64,000 bases of DNA from Pirellulales bacterium. Its GTDB lineage: Bacteria > Planctomycetota > Planctomycetia > Pirellulales > JANQPP01. The position numbers were made by a program, and so were the translations under genes. How positions within the stretch are numbered: position 1 is the first letter of the stretch; each line of letters opens with the position of its first letter. The stretch covers positions 19,025 to 83,024 of the forward strand of contig JANQPP010000072.1 of NCBI GenBank assembly GCA_028289405.1. Direction: 5' to 3'. The notes under the pieces are model-generated. The model was not told where the DNA came from, did not search any database, and saw only the letters and a list, made by a program, of their open reading frames with translations. Shown in pieces: positions 54,009 to 63,494 of the stretch.

Positions 54009-54845
54009 ATGAAGCTTGTTCATATATGCTCAAAGACGTTCCTCGCGATTGGGCTGGCCGCCTGCATCGGTCTGCAAGGCTGCTCCTCCATGACCGGGCT
54101 TGTCAATTGGAAGAAAGGCGATGGCAATTCGATTTCGAGCCGGTTCTTTTTCAAGCCGGGTAACGATACGGAGCAAAAGGAATTTTCACTAGCCTACGGC
54201 CTGGAGGCTTCCGGGAAACTAGACGAAGCACGGGCGGCATATCGCGTCTTTCTGCAAAAAAAACCTGACCACATCGAAGCGCTGCATCGTCTGGCCTTAT
54301 TGGAAGACCAACAGCGCCGGCATCGCGAGGCTCAAAAGCTTTACGCACGCGCGATTCAGCTCAACCCCGAACAAGCGCAACTTTTTAATGACCTGGGCTA
54401 CAGCTTCTATCTGTCCGGAGATTTGCCAAAAGCGGAAAGTGCCATGGGCAAGGCGGTCGCGCTATCCCCCACGACCGCTAGATTCCACAACAACCTAGGC
54501 CTAATCCTGGGACAGATGGGCAGACTCGATGAAGCGCTCGCCGAATTTCGGCAGGCCGGAAGTGAAGCGGACGCGCAATACAATCTGGCATTCATTTATT
54601 CTTCGCAGGGCCGTTTCGGCGAAGCAACCCGTTACTTCCAAGCCGCCCTGCAAAGTGATCCTCAACACGAACTGGCAAGACGTGCCCTCGAATCGTTTAC
54701 ACGCTTCGAGCAGGATCCGCACGATATCGACGTGGATGGGGAGATGGATGAAAACGGCGTGCGGTACGTGCCGTACGTGGAGCCGATGCCCGGAAGCCAG
54801 CCGGCCAATGACCAAACTTTGGTTTCCGCTCAAATGGCCGGCTAA
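54009..54845 (+). CDS. TPR lipoprotein (TadD/PilF-like)
   Basis: This 278-residue protein starts MKLVHICSKTFLAIGLAACI; a lipobox-like GLQGC lies at residue 25. About four tetratricopeptide repeats follow (EFSLAYGLEASGKLDEARAA, HIEALHRLALLEDQQRRHRE, AQLFNDLGYSFYLSGDLPKA and ARFHNNLGLILGQMGRLDEA). TadD and PilF are outer-membrane TPR lipoproteins that help secretin assembly, which fits its place after the secretin gene (63 bases after the previous gene). The C-terminal 60 residues have no repeats. Confidence 0.85.
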   Translation: MKLVHICSKTFLAIGLAACIGLQGCSSMTGLVNWKKGDGNSISSRFFFKPGNDTEQKEFSLAYGLEASGKLDEARAAYRVFLQKKPDHIEALHRLALLEDQQRRHREAQKLYARAIQLNPEQAQLFNDLGYSFYLSGDLPKAESAMGKAVALSPTTARFHNNLGLILGQMGRLDEALAEFRQAGSEADAQYNLAFIYSSQGRFGEATRYFQAALQSDPQHELARRALESFTRFEQDPHDIDVDGEMDENGVRYVPYVEPMPGSQPANDQTLVSAQMAG

Positions 54846-54897
54846 CGTATACGATTTCTCAACGTAGCAACTTTCGCGTGACGCCAGTTCGAAAAGT

Positions 54898-55992
54898 TCA
54901 AGCCGCTCCGCGATGTCGCGTATTTTCGAGACAAGACGTTTTGTCCTTTGCAGCCGTGCGATTTCCGAATTCGGGCGAAAAGCCCGCGAAACCGGGTTGG
55001 ACCAACTGGCGTAGCATCTGTTCGAAGCGTGCCGCCCAGGCCTGAGCCTGGTATTCCTCACGGGCACGTTCTCGTCCGCGTCTCCCCAATTCGTAGCGAG
55101 ATTTGGGCGACGAGGCCAATTTGGAAAGAATGCGTGTCCATTCCAGCGGCGTTTCCGCAAGATATCCCGTTTCGCCTTGCCGGATGACCTGCTGGTGAAC
55201 TCCGAAAGGATTCGCCAGCACGGGCAAGCCTGCCGCCATGTATTGCAGCACCTTCAAGCCGCATTTTCCTCGACTCCAAGGATGTTCCGGTAGCCAACTC
55301 ACCCCCACGTCAGCTCCCGCGATCAATTCCGCCTCTCGCTCCTTGGACCACGTGCAGCGTTCGATAGGGATCGGGAAATCCTCGGGGAAGACGTCGCAGA
55401 TCACTCGGAGGGAAATACCCGGCACACAGGCTCGCGCCGCCTGTAATCGAGGCGCCATGTTCTGCAGCGAAGGGAGCGTGCTGGCACTTCCCACCCACGC
55501 TAATTTCAGACCTCTTCCCGACGTGTCCTGCGTAGCCTCAGGGTAGGCATCCACGTCGACGGTCGTGGGAAAATAGAGCCCTTTATATCGATATCCGGCG
55601 GCGGCGACGGCGGCCTGCAAATGTTCGTTCCCGGCTGTCACCGCGTCGCTGGCGGCGACGGTACGACGAAACCGCCTCCACCTTGCAAGACTGCGGTGCC
55701 CTTTCGTCGCATTGCTATCGCGGTGAAAGATGGCGTCGTCCACGTCGAACACCAGTTTCCGTGCCGCCCGGCGGATCAATCGGAGTTTCCATGCTTGCAG
55801 CAGCCTTTTTTGAAGAAAAACCACGTCCGCTTGGCGAACAGCCGGCAACATCGAGAGGAAAGGTTGGAGCCTTCTCGGTAGTGAAAGCACCGTTACTTTC
55901 CAGCCCGCGGCACGCAACACGGGCTCGAATGCCTGGAGGCGATAGCGATAACAAACATGGTCGGGAGCCTGCACGAGCGCCAGCAGTTCCAT
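54898..55992 (-). CDS. Glycosyltransferase, GT4-like
   Basis: This 364-residue protein starts MELLALVQAPDHVCYRYRLQ. The N-terminal half includes ARKLVFDVDDAIFHRDSNAT and the C-terminal half AWVGSASTLPSLQNMAPRLQ, ADVGVSWLPEHPWSRGKCGL and LKVLQYMAAGLPVLANPFGV, which is the GT-B donor-binding pattern. ETGYLAETPLEWTRILSKL follows. It probably transfers a sugar to an extracellular polysaccharide or lipid. It stands alone, convergent with the TPR gene. Confidence 0.85.
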   Translation of the reverse strand: MELLALVQAPDHVCYRYRLQAFEPVLRAAGWKVTVLSLPRRLQPFLSMLPAVRQADVVFLQKRLLQAWKLRLIRRAARKLVFDVDDAIFHRDSNATKGHRSLARWRRFRRTVAASDAVTAGNEHLQAAVAAAGYRYKGLYFPTTVDVDAYPEATQDTSGRGLKLAWVGSASTLPSLQNMAPRLQAARACVPGISLRVICDVFPEDFPIPIERCTWSKEREAELIAGADVGVSWLPEHPWSRGKCGLKVLQYMAAGLPVLANPFGVHQQVIRQGETGYLAETPLEWTRILSKLASSPKSRYELGRRGRERAREEYQAQAWAARFEQMLRQLVQPGFAGFSPEFGNRTAAKDKTSCLENTRHRGAA

Positions 55993-56174
55993 CTTCTGAT
56001 CTCTCGGTGAGGGATTGGTTGGTGAGAAGGCCGCCGGAGGGCGTGGTGTGGGAAACGTTCCACGAAATCCGCAGAGGCTATATCGTGCCTCGACGAGAAG
56101 AGATCAAGAGGAGTTGGGCAAGTTGTCGTGATTGGCCCGGGGCGCAACGTTCTCGCGAAGCGTTTGCCCCACAA

Positions 56175-58022
56175 TCAGCGCTGCCTGCGTAGGCCATGCA
56201 GGCTCCAGCCGAAGAGAGCCAAGAGGGCGAGCAAAATGGTCGAGGGTTCCGGCACGGCAGCGCCGGCAGGAGAGGGAGCGCCCACGGTTCCGAACTGGTC
56301 CTTGAGCGTGGTGAAGTCGGCCAAATTGACGATCTGGTCGCCATTGAAATCGCCGCCGTTCCAGCCGGCGGAACTGCCGAAGGATTGCTTCAATAACGAA
56401 AAATCCTCGAGATCCACGCGGCCGTCGAGGTTCGCATCGCCGAACGTGCTCCCCAGTACGTTTTCCACGAGCACGACAACATCGGCATCATCCACAAGAA
56501 AGTCTTGATTCAGGTCATAGACGGCGGGGTCCGCGGTTTCGAAGTCGCCCCCCCGTTTCGAAAAGAGGTCGTCGATATCGTCCGCGTCCACGTCCGAGTC
56601 GAGATCGACATCCCCAAAGAGTACATCTTGGCCGTACAACGGCCCCGACACATGGAGGAAAGTGCTGCCTTGCAAGTTCGGTTCGAGCACCAAATTACGA
56701 TTCCAGAAGAAGTTCATTCCCAAGACTCCGTCGAGCGCGCCGCCCGCTGGAGATGGGACATCGATCACGACGAAGGGAACATCGGAGAATTGGAGCGCGC
56801 CGCCAGAAGCGTTCATTTGCACGAAGTCCACGTAAAAACCAGGCACGGCTTCGGTCAGTCCTCCGATGCCCAAGACCTCGATCTCGAAATCCGGGTTGAG
56901 CAGATCCAGATTGAGGTTAGCCGCCACGGCGCGGCTAATGATCGATGCTTCGGCACCGGTGTCGAAGAGCACGTCCAACTGCTGCAGCGGGTTGAGAGGC
57001 CCAATTTCACCGTTGCCTACATTGAGAGTGGCGAACAGCCCGCCGCCCGTGGGAATCGAGGTCGGAATCGCCGTGAGTAGGGTCGGGGTCACCGGTGTGC
57101 GAAAATCCGCGTTGAAAGGATCGGAGAGGTCCAGACCGGAATATCCGGCCGTCAACGGAGGTAACCCGCCGAAGCCACCGGATCGCAAGGGAATGCTACG
57201 TTGGTCCTCGAACACCGGAACGCTGGGATCGCCAACGTTGAGGATTTGCACATCGGGGCTAGTAATTTCCTCGCCGCCAATGTTGACCGTCACGGGTTGG
57301 TCATTGCGGATCACCGTGGTGTAGAACGCGGCATAGGGAATTCCCATGACGGACGGAATTCGGTTGTCGCCCGCATTTTGTACTTCGGGAATGACGACCG
57401 AGGACACGTTGCCATGTCCCTTGAGTTGCGAAAGATTCAAATTGCCGTCGGAATTAATCGCGCTGAGCCCTTGCGCGAAAACCCCGATAGGGTGCGAAAT
57501 GGGCGCGTTGATCGTGCCAGAAGCGCCAGTGAGTTCGATGGTATTCCGTGTTAGCCGCGAACCTTCAACCCCCAAGATACTCGCATCATCGCCGCTGACC
57601 AAATTCACTTGAGCACCCGTATCGAGCACGCCCACCACGAAATTCGTATTGGCGGGGGAATTGAGCGGGGAGCCAGCGTAGCCATTATGCAACGTATGTT
57701 CCCATTCGAATTCCTCCGTGCGGCGCCGATCCGAAGTCGTGATCACGATTTTCGGGCTGAATCCGGCCACAGGAGCACGAGGAAAATCGGCGGCGAATAG
57801 ATGCCCGATGGGATGTGTAAAGTATCCCCAGCAGACAATGAGCGTTAAAAAGAATCGAATCGAGGCGGGACTAGCACTTCGCCAATCAACCAGCCCAGGG
57901 CGAAGACGCCGGCCTACAATATGGATATTGTTCACGCTGCGCTTGGCACTGATCTCCACGCCACTGGTGTTCCGTCGCATGCCACAACCCCGAATCGTGC
58001 TGAAGATGAGCCCGGTTGTCAT
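56175..58022 (-). CDS. Secreted PEP-CTERM protein with two retropepsin-type aspartyl protease motifs and dockerin repeats
   Basis: The 615-residue protein has an N-terminal hydrophobic segment (about 56-78: RFFLTLIVCWGYFTHPIGHL). The start may be at 58022 or a Met 14 codons later. It carries two DTGA motifs, VVGVLDTGAQVNLVS (DTG at 134) and LDVLFDTGAEASIIS (DTG at 354), each with a hydrophobic-hydrophobic-Gly segment downstream, as in aspartic proteases of retropepsin type (LDGVLGMNFF). Dockerin-type Ca-binding repeats (about 475-580: GDVDLDSDVDADDIDDLF, GDANLDGRVDLEDFSLLKQS and DFNGDQIVNLADFTTLKDQF) precede the VPEPSTILLALLALFG tail. Two DTG sites in one chain would allow an intramolecular pepsin-like active site. 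No substrate is predicted. Confidence 0.8.
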   Translation of the reverse strand: MTTGLIFSTIRGCGMRRNTSGVEISAKRSVNNIHIVGRRLRPGLVDWRSASPASIRFFLTLIVCWGYFTHPIGHLFAADFPRAPVAGFSPKIVITTSDRRRTEEFEWEHTLHNGYAGSPLNSPANTNFVVGVLDTGAQVNLVSGDDASILGVEGSRLTRNTIELTGASGTINAPISHPIGVFAQGLSAINSDGNLNLSQLKGHGNVSSVVIPEVQNAGDNRIPSVMGIPYAAFYTTVIRNDQPVTVNIGGEEITSPDVQILNVGDPSVPVFEDQRSIPLRSGGFGGLPPLTAGYSGLDLSDPFNADFRTPVTPTLLTAIPTSIPTGGGLFATLNVGNGEIGPLNPLQQLDVLFDTGAEASIISRAVAANLNLDLLNPDFEIEVLGIGGLTEAVPGFYVDFVQMNASGGALQFSDVPFVVIDVPSPAGGALDGVLGMNFFWNRNLVLEPNLQGSTFLHVSGPLYGQDVLFGDVDLDSDVDADDIDDLFSKRGGDFETADPAVYDLNQDFLVDDADVVVLVENVLGSTFGDANLDGRVDLEDFSLLKQSFGSSAGWNGGDFNGDQIVNLADFTTLKDQFGTVGAPSPAGAAVPEPSTILLALLALFGWSLHGLRRQR

Positions 58023-58165
58023 CGTAGCACGGGCGGCGATTGCGGGTCAACGAAATGGCGGGCAACTCATTGGGAGCCAAAAGTGAACTAACCACTTGCG
58101 GATCATGGTCCATGATCCGTCTCTGTGTTCTGCCTCTCTTGAAGTCTGGCTTGAAGAGGTATACC

Positions 58166-58186
58166 CGAATCGACTCGGTCGATTCG
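58166..58186. other. Perfect inverted repeat with 9-base arms in a 490-base gap
   Basis: The arms CGAATCGAC and GTCGATTCG flank TCG. The surrounding stretch 58023-58513 holds no convincing gene. A 50-codon frame from 58450 (MNELDDFCARIHQKLFGLPA) overlaps the opposite-strand gene at 58514. Confidence 0.35.
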
Positions 58187-58513
58187 TGGCATGGAGGTCG
58201 ACGTCGCTGGCCCGCCGCAGGCCGAACGTGCCGGCACGACGTGTGATGGGTTCAACGAGCAGTGTCGCCGCGCCTGCTAGGCAACAGGAAGGATTCGAAA
58301 GCGATGAACCGGGTAGCTGCCCGACGGATGTGAAATTATTCAGAACGTCGATACGCCGGAAGGGAGCCTGTTTGCCTGGTATGCCTAAAGCGGGAGTCAA
58401 TGGGACCTACGGCAGCAAACCATTCCATTGAAATCTGAGGGACGCGAACATGAACGAACTGGACGACTTTTGTGCTCGAATTCATCAGAAACTTTTTGGT
58501 TTGCCAGCGTGGC

Positions 58514-58759
58514 TCACTTCGCCTTCAACACCTGTTCGATTTCCTGAGCCGACATACCTCGCTCGATCATCGATTCCTTCAGGCGGACATCGGCGTTGTG
58601 CTTGACCATGTTGGCAATGCAACCCGAGATGATAGCCACGATGGCCACGCTAATTCCGGCGAGTGGAATCGCCAGATCAGGTCGCGTAATAATCCGCGAG
58701 AAGAGGTCCATCGCGGTATCGCCTGATGCCGCTTGAGCCAAAAGAAAGGCGGTGTTCAT
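58514..58759 (-). CDS. Small single-pass membrane protein, unrecognised
   Basis: The 81-residue protein starts MNTAFLLAQAASGDTAMDLF. One transmembrane segment (about 31-51: AIPLAGISVAIVAIISGCIA) is followed by a helical, charged tail (NMVKHNADVRLKESMIERGM, then SAQEIEQVLKAK). The tail resembles the end of membrane proteins that carry a ‘short C-terminal domain’ (RLKESMIERGMSAQEIEQVL). No function is proposed. It is followed on the same strand 175 bases upstream of the Gfo/Idh/MocA gene. Confidence 0.75.
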   Translation of the reverse strand: MNTAFLLAQAASGDTAMDLFSRIITRPDLAIPLAGISVAIVAIISGCIANMVKHNADVRLKESMIERGMSAQEIEQVLKAK

Positions 58760-58933
58760 TTACGATCTCCCATGACGTTCGATATTGGCCAGTAATCCAG
58801 TTTTTTTCTTGACGATTCCCATCGCGAGACTTATTCGCCATCCGTGCTTTGATATTGGCATCGAGTCGGAAATGGTTCCTTGGCCAGAGATTATGTGGCG
58901 CGCTACCGCTGTCCTCACAAGTGTGATTATTAG

Positions 58934-60211
58934 CTACGCCAGAAATTCCCAGCCGGGGCGGTACGGGCGTTTTCCGAATTTCTCGAATAGCTCTTCGTCT
59001 TCTGGGCGGCCTGTAGAGACATCTACCGCGACGGTCTGTTGGGCGCGATACGCCATGTTCCCTAAGTGGCAGAGAAGCGTGCTCCGCACGCCTTCCTCGA
59101 TTTCCGCGTGGAGTGGCACGTCGTCCCGAATGGCCTGAACGAAGTTCAGGAAATGGGCCCGTTCGTCCAAATCGCCGGCCCTCTTTTCCAGGATCTTGCC
59201 AGCCATATCCCGCCAAACGATGCCTTCATTGGCCACGGCCAGGGAACCTTCGTCACCATAGAATTGCACGCCATAGAGCGAGCCCTCGAAGCCCCGCTTG
59301 TGCCAGGTGCGGTGTTCCCAGGAAATCATCTTGTCGCCGAAGCGGAAAGTGGCCAATTGCGTGTCGGGCGTCTCCTGATCATCGACGAAGAACAGCTTCG
59401 CTCCTTGGCAGGCGACCTGCTCGGGAACCTGAACCTGGAGGCCCCAGCGGCAAACGTCCAAGGCATGAATGCCATTGTTGCCGAGTTCACCGGTCCCCCA
59501 GTCCCAAAACCAGTGCCAGCGATAGTGCACAACATTATCCCGGTATGGGCGCTCGGGCGCCGGACCCTGCCACAGTTCCCAATCGAGATGGGCGGGCGGA
59601 GCGGTGACTCGTCCAAACCCGATATTGGGCCGCGTGCTGTTGATCCAGCCTCGGGCGAAGCGGACCGTGCCCAGCCTTCCACCGTGAAGTTCCGCGACCG
59701 CTTCTCGAATGGACGGCGAACCACGGCGCTGAGTTCCTAGTTGCACGCGCCGCCCGTGCTGGCGAGCCGCCGCGACCATCGATTCCCCTTCCGCCATGTT
59801 GTGGCAGGCGGGCTTCTCCACATATACATGCTTCCCTGCCTGGCAAGCCAGAATCGTAGCGGGGGCGTGCCAGTGGTCCGGCGCGGCGATGGCCAAGGCG
59901 TCGACGTGCCGGTCATCCAGAGCCTCGCGAAAATCCTTCACCAAGCGGGGCGGATTGACCATCTCCGAGGAGATTTCCGCGACCGCGGATTCCAAGGCAG
60001 TTTGATCAGGGTCACACAGGTATGCCACTTCGACTTGTGGCAGCCGGGAAAAGCCACGTGCCAATGCCCGCCCACGTCCGTTCACACCCATCACTGCCAC
60101 GCGAAGCCGCTCCCCAGCCCCCCAAACTCGCCGCGGCAAAATTCCCCAGGTGGCGAGGGCTGTTCCACCTGCCGTGGTCAGAAATTGGCGTCGCGAGGAA
60201 GGATTCGACAT
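58934..60211 (-). CDS. Gfo/Idh/MocA-family oxidoreductase with Tat signal
   Basis: The 425-residue protein starts MSNPSSRRQFLTTAGGTALA, a twin-arginine signal. The Rossmann fold follows (LRVAVMGVNGRGRALARGFS, then PQVEVAYLCDPDQT) and VDALAIAAPDHWHAPATILA with EKPACHNMAEGE has the typical EKP motif. C-terminal half: GWINSTRPNIGFGRVTAPPA and ENG-like GNNGIHALDVCRWGLQVQVP. This subgroup of planctomycete-abundant secreted oxidoreductases acts on sugars or derivatives by NAD(P)-dependent steps. It is divergent from the histidine kinase gene. Confidence 0.9.
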   Translation of the reverse strand: MSNPSSRRQFLTTAGGTALATWGILPRRVWGAGERLRVAVMGVNGRGRALARGFSRLPQVEVAYLCDPDQTALESAVAEISSEMVNPPRLVKDFREALDDRHVDALAIAAPDHWHAPATILACQAGKHVYVEKPACHNMAEGESMVAAARQHGRRVQLGTQRRGSPSIREAVAELHGGRLGTVRFARGWINSTRPNIGFGRVTAPPAHLDWELWQGPAPERPYRDNVVHYRWHWFWDWGTGELGNNGIHALDVCRWGLQVQVPEQVACQGAKLFFVDDQETPDTQLATFRFGDKMISWEHRTWHKRGFEGSLYGVQFYGDEGSLAVANEGIVWRDMAGKILEKRAGDLDERAHFLNFVQAIRDDVPLHAEIEEGVRSTLLCHLGNMAYRAQQTVAVDVSTGRPEDEELFEKFGKRPYRPGWEFLA

Positions 60212-60508
60212 GGCTATATCCTTTGAGACTGGAGTGGAGAGCGGCTGGGACCTGGATCAGATCTCCCGATCTGGTGACGCCCACATTATTTTCGCCCCAC
60301 CGGACCTGTGAGTGCAAGAGATTCCGCGACAAAGCCGCGGAGTCTTCCCAGTAATGCCACGCCACATTGCCTGATCTTCCAGGACGGACTTCGTCTTGCC
60401 GTGTACCAGTCCCAGGTGGTAGACTCCCCAGCCCGAAAAAATCGGACGGCCCTCGGCAAGGTATGCCGCGAACCTCGGGCGTCAGTCCGCGCGACAGGGA
60501 GGTCGCTT

Positions 60509-62107
60509 ATGCTTTCCAAATGGCCAATCCGTAATAAGCTGCTCATCGGCAGCGGATTGCTCATCGTGATTTTGGCCATGCTTTCGGTCAGCGGCTTCCA
60601 TTGGCTCTACGCTTATCGCAGCTTGGTGAAGAGCTTGAGCGACCGCGCCACCGAACTCCCCTTCGCCACCAAGCTCAGCGCCGAGATCAGCGACGTACGG
60701 GTCATGTTGAGCAACTACCGCTCACTCGCGGCGATTCCCTATCCCACGGAGCATCCGTATTCCCTGCCCCGCTTGGATGCTCAGCTCGAACGGGAGCGAT
60801 TCCGCCGGCAACTCCAGGAGTTGCGGACGATTCTCAATGATTACCAACAACAATTGCGGGCCACGCACGAAGGGTTGGATGAATTTCGCGACCTGCGGCA
60901 GGAGGAACGGACCTCGCGTAAGATCTTTCAGGCACTGGAAGAGATGGAAGAGCTGAGTGAGCGGCAGGATTGGATCTTCCGCGATGTCGATGTCGACGAA
61001 TTGGCCTCGCGGCTGGAAGAGTTGCAGCAGCTTGCTGGCGAATTGCCTAGCGCCCTACACAAACGCTTCCGGGATCTCGCTGGAGACGTGCGCGGCCAGT
61101 ATCGCACCTTCATTGTGCTTACCTGGATCACGAGCATTTCGGCTGCCTTACTGACGATCCTACTCGTTCGTTTGTTTTATGCCTGGGTTTTCCGGCCTCT
61201 GCGGTTGTTGGTGAAAGGTTCCCGGTACGTCGCTGGCGGAGATTTTGATTACCGCATCCAGATGCCAGGGCACGACGAAATGACGGAGTTGGCCGACGCG
61301 TTGAATGCCATGACGGCACGTTTTCAAGCCATTCGGGACGATCTAGACCGCCAAGTCCGGGAACGTACGAAGCAGGTGGTGCGGAGCGAGCAACTGGCCA
61401 GCGTCGGTTTCCTCGCGGCAGGTGTGGCTCACGAAATCAATAATCCCCTGGCCTCCATCGCGATGTGCGCTGAATCGCTGGAGGAAAGGTTGGCGGAATC
61501 CTTTTCCGAGGGTTTCGGCGAGGAACACGTGATTCCTCAATACGTACGAATGATTCAGGACGAAGCGTTTCGCTGCAAGGAAATCACGGAAAAACTGCTG
61601 GACCTTTCCCGTACTGGAGGGATTCATCGACAGAAGACCGATTTACGGCAGCTCACACGGGACATGCTGGACATCGTGGCCCACTTAGGAAAGGAAAAGC
61701 AGCTCGAATTTCATGCCGACGAGCAGGTGGAAGCTTGGGTCAATCCGCAGGAAATCAAGCAAGTCGTGCTCAACCTGCTGACCAATGCCTTGGACTGCGT
61801 TGCGGCGGGCGGCCACGTTTCCGTGGAACTGCGACAGCGGGAAGACTCGATCGAATTACTCTGTTCCGATGACGGCTGCGGCATGACCGAGGAAGTGAAG
61901 CAACATCTCTTCGAGCCTTTCTTCACCAGACGCCGCATTGGACAAGGCACCGGATTAGGACTCTCCATTTCGTACCGCATCGTGGAGGACCACGAAGGTA
62001 CCATCGAGGCGTCCAGCGCGGGACCAGGCAAGGGAAGCCAGTTCCGCGTGGTTCTTCCCAGACACGCTCCACGGAAGGAGAAAGAACATCGCTACCAAGC
62101 CGCCTAA
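60509..62107 (+). CDS. Membrane sensor histidine kinase (NtrB type)
   Basis: The 532-residue protein starts MLSKWPIRNKLLIGSGLLIV; AGGGAGG lies 6 bases before the ATG at 60509. Two transmembrane segments (about 9-31 and 205-230) flank a periplasmic helical sensor domain rich in charged residues. HAMP (RLLVKGSRYVAGGDFDYRIQ) precedes HisKA with the phospho-His in VAHEINNPLASIAM. HATPase_c follows (NLLTNALDCVAAGGHV, DDGCGM and GQGTGLGLSISYRIVEDHEG). It is next to a sigma-54 response regulator whose start overlaps its stop by about 20 bases, so the two are coupled. Confidence 0.92.
   Translation: MLSKWPIRNKLLIGSGLLIVILAMLSVSGFHWLYAYRSLVKSLSDRATELPFATKLSAEISDVRVMLSNYRSLAAIPYPTEHPYSLPRLDAQLERERFRRQLQELRTILNDYQQQLRATHEGLDEFRDLRQEERTSRKIFQALEEMEELSERQDWIFRDVDVDELASRLEELQQLAGELPSALHKRFRDLAGDVRGQYRTFIVLTWITSISAALLTILLVRLFYAWVFRPLRLLVKGSRYVAGGDFDYRIQMPGHDEMTELADALNAMTARFQAIRDDLDRQVRERTKQVVRSEQLASVGFLAAGVAHEINNPLASIAMCAESLEERLAESFSEGFGEEHVIPQYVRMIQDEAFRCKEITEKLLDLSRTGGIHRQKTDLRQLTRDMLDIVAHLGKEKQLEFHADEQVEAWVNPQEIKQVVLNLLTNALDCVAAGGHVSVELRQREDSIELLCSDDGCGMTEEVKQHLFEPFFTRRRIGQGTGLGLSISYRIVEDHEGTIEASSAGPGKGSQFRVVLPRHAPRKEKEHRYQAA
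62075..62080 (+). promoter_or_regulatory. Shine-Dalgarno AAGGAG for a probable ATC start
   Basis: This site lies 7 bases before ATC at 62088. No ATG, GTG or TTG in the frame lies close enough upstream to give the receiver domain its acidic pair. Confidence 0.55.
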
Positions 62108-63473
62108 CCGCCTGCAAGTACTCTTCGCCGACGACGAAAAATCGCTTCGCGATCTGTTGGGCGTCGAACTTCAACGCATGGGACATGAGGTTACCGTCTG
62201 CGCCGACGGCCAGGAAGCCGTGCAAGCCTTGGAAGAAAAGGCTCACGACTGCCTGCTCGTCGATCTCGACATGCCCATGCTCAACGGCATCGAAGTCATG
62301 GCCCGGGCCAAGGAATTGACGCCCGAGATCGAAGTCATCGTGCTCACTGGAAAGTCGTCCGTCCAAACGGCAGTGGCCGCGCTCCGGCATGGAGCCTTTG
62401 ATTATCTCACGAAGCCATGCAAGCTGGCCGAACTCAAATCGTTGTTGGAACGGGTCGCGCAAAAGCGGGAACTGACGAACAAATACCGGGCCGCGAAACG
62501 CCAACTCCGGCGGTTGGAGGGGGATCCTCGGCTGATCGGGAATTCCCCCGCCATGACGCGGGTCAAAAAGATGATCTCGAAAGTCGCCGCCACCGAATCG
62601 ACCGTGCTCATCCTCGGCGAAACGGGGACCGGCAAGGAATTGGTAGCCCGGGCTCTGCACGAAGAAAGCCAGCGTGCGGAGATGCCTTTCGTGGCCGTGA
62701 ATTGCGGGGCCTTGCCGGAGGCGCTTATCGAGAGCGAGTTATTCGGACATCGCAAAGGTAGCTTCACTGGAGCGGACGAACATCGGGTCGGATTGTTCGA
62801 AGTGGCCCACGGGGGGACCATTTTCCTCGATGAGATCGGGGAACTGCCCAAATCGTTGCAGGCCAAATTGCTCCGCGTGCTGGAGTCCGGCGAAATCCGC
62901 CGCGTGGGAGAAAATCAGGCCTTCATGACCGATGTCCGCGTGATTTGCGCGACGCACCGTGACTTGGAGCAAATGGTCGCGGACGAGGACTTCCGCGAGG
63001 ACCTCATGTACCGGGTCAATACCTTCGAAGTCCATCTTCCACCCTTGAGGCAACGGCTAGATGATATTCCGGACCTCGTCCTGCATTTGACTCGGCGGTT
63101 TTCACCGCATCGCCAGGAAGAATTGGAGGGCTTGATGACGCCGGCGGCGATCGAGGCGCTGCAAAAACATGTTTGGCCGGGAAATGTCCGCGAATTGGCG
63201 AACGTGATCGAACACGCGATGATCCTCGGAGACGAAGGGCCCGTGGATGTGGACCACTTGCCGCATCGTTTTGATGCCCGGTCTTTGCGCCCCACCGTGC
63301 TGAAGACCAACAGCGGTCCGAAAACGCTGCGGGAAATGGAACTTGACGCGATACAAGACTCCCTCGAGCGGCACGGGGGAAGTAAGCCCAAGGCCGCCGA
63401 AGAGTTGGGCATCAGCCTCAAAACGCTCTACAACAAGCTGAACCAGGTCAGCGTGCTGGACAAGTCCGCGTAG
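62088..63473 (+). CDS. NtrC-type response regulator with sigma-54 interaction domain, probable ATC start
   Basis: The 461-residue protein is read from ATC at 62088 as (M)[20 protein letters not shown]. This gives the full receiver: acidic pair D15-D16 (VLFADDE), phospho-Asp D59 ([12 protein letters not shown]) and Lys in [12 protein letters not shown]. The first conventional start (TTG, 62157) would remove the acidic pair. The AAA+ domain has [29 protein letters not shown] (GSFTGA in place of the usual GAFTGA), [20 protein letters not shown] and [16 protein letters not shown]. The Fis-type HTH ([20 protein letters not shown]) closes it. It activates sigma-54 promoters when phosphorylated by the kinase upstream. 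Targets are unknown. Confidence 0.85.
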   Translation: MATKPPNRLQVLFADDEKSLRDLLGVELQRMGHEVTVCADGQEAVQALEEKAHDCLLVDLDMPMLNGIEVMARAKELTPEIEVIVLTGKSSVQTAVAALRHGAFDYLTKPCKLAELKSLLERVAQKRELTNKYRAAKRQLRRLEGDPRLIGNSPAMTRVKKMISKVAATESTVLILGETGTGKELVARALHEESQRAEMPFVAVNCGALPEALIESELFGHRKGSFTGADEHRVGLFEVAHGGTIFLDEIGELPKSLQAKLLRVLESGEIRRVGENQAFMTDVRVICATHRDLEQMVADEDFREDLMYRVNTFEVHLPPLRQRLDDIPDLVLHLTRRFSPHRQEELEGLMTPAAIEALQKHVWPGNVRELANVIEHAMILGDEGPVDVDHLPHRFDARSLRPTVLKTNSGPKTLREMELDAIQDSLERHGGSKPKAAEELGISLKTLYNKLNQVSVLDKSA

Positions 63474-63494
63474 CGGCTCGCCAGCCGCGCGCGA

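Noticed and set aside
58450..58605. 50-codon plus-strand frame (MNELDDFCARIHQ) with GAGGGA before it
   Set aside because: The end overlaps the opposite-strand membrane protein gene and the translation after residue 25 looks like noise; it may be a gene remnant, but there is not enough to support it.
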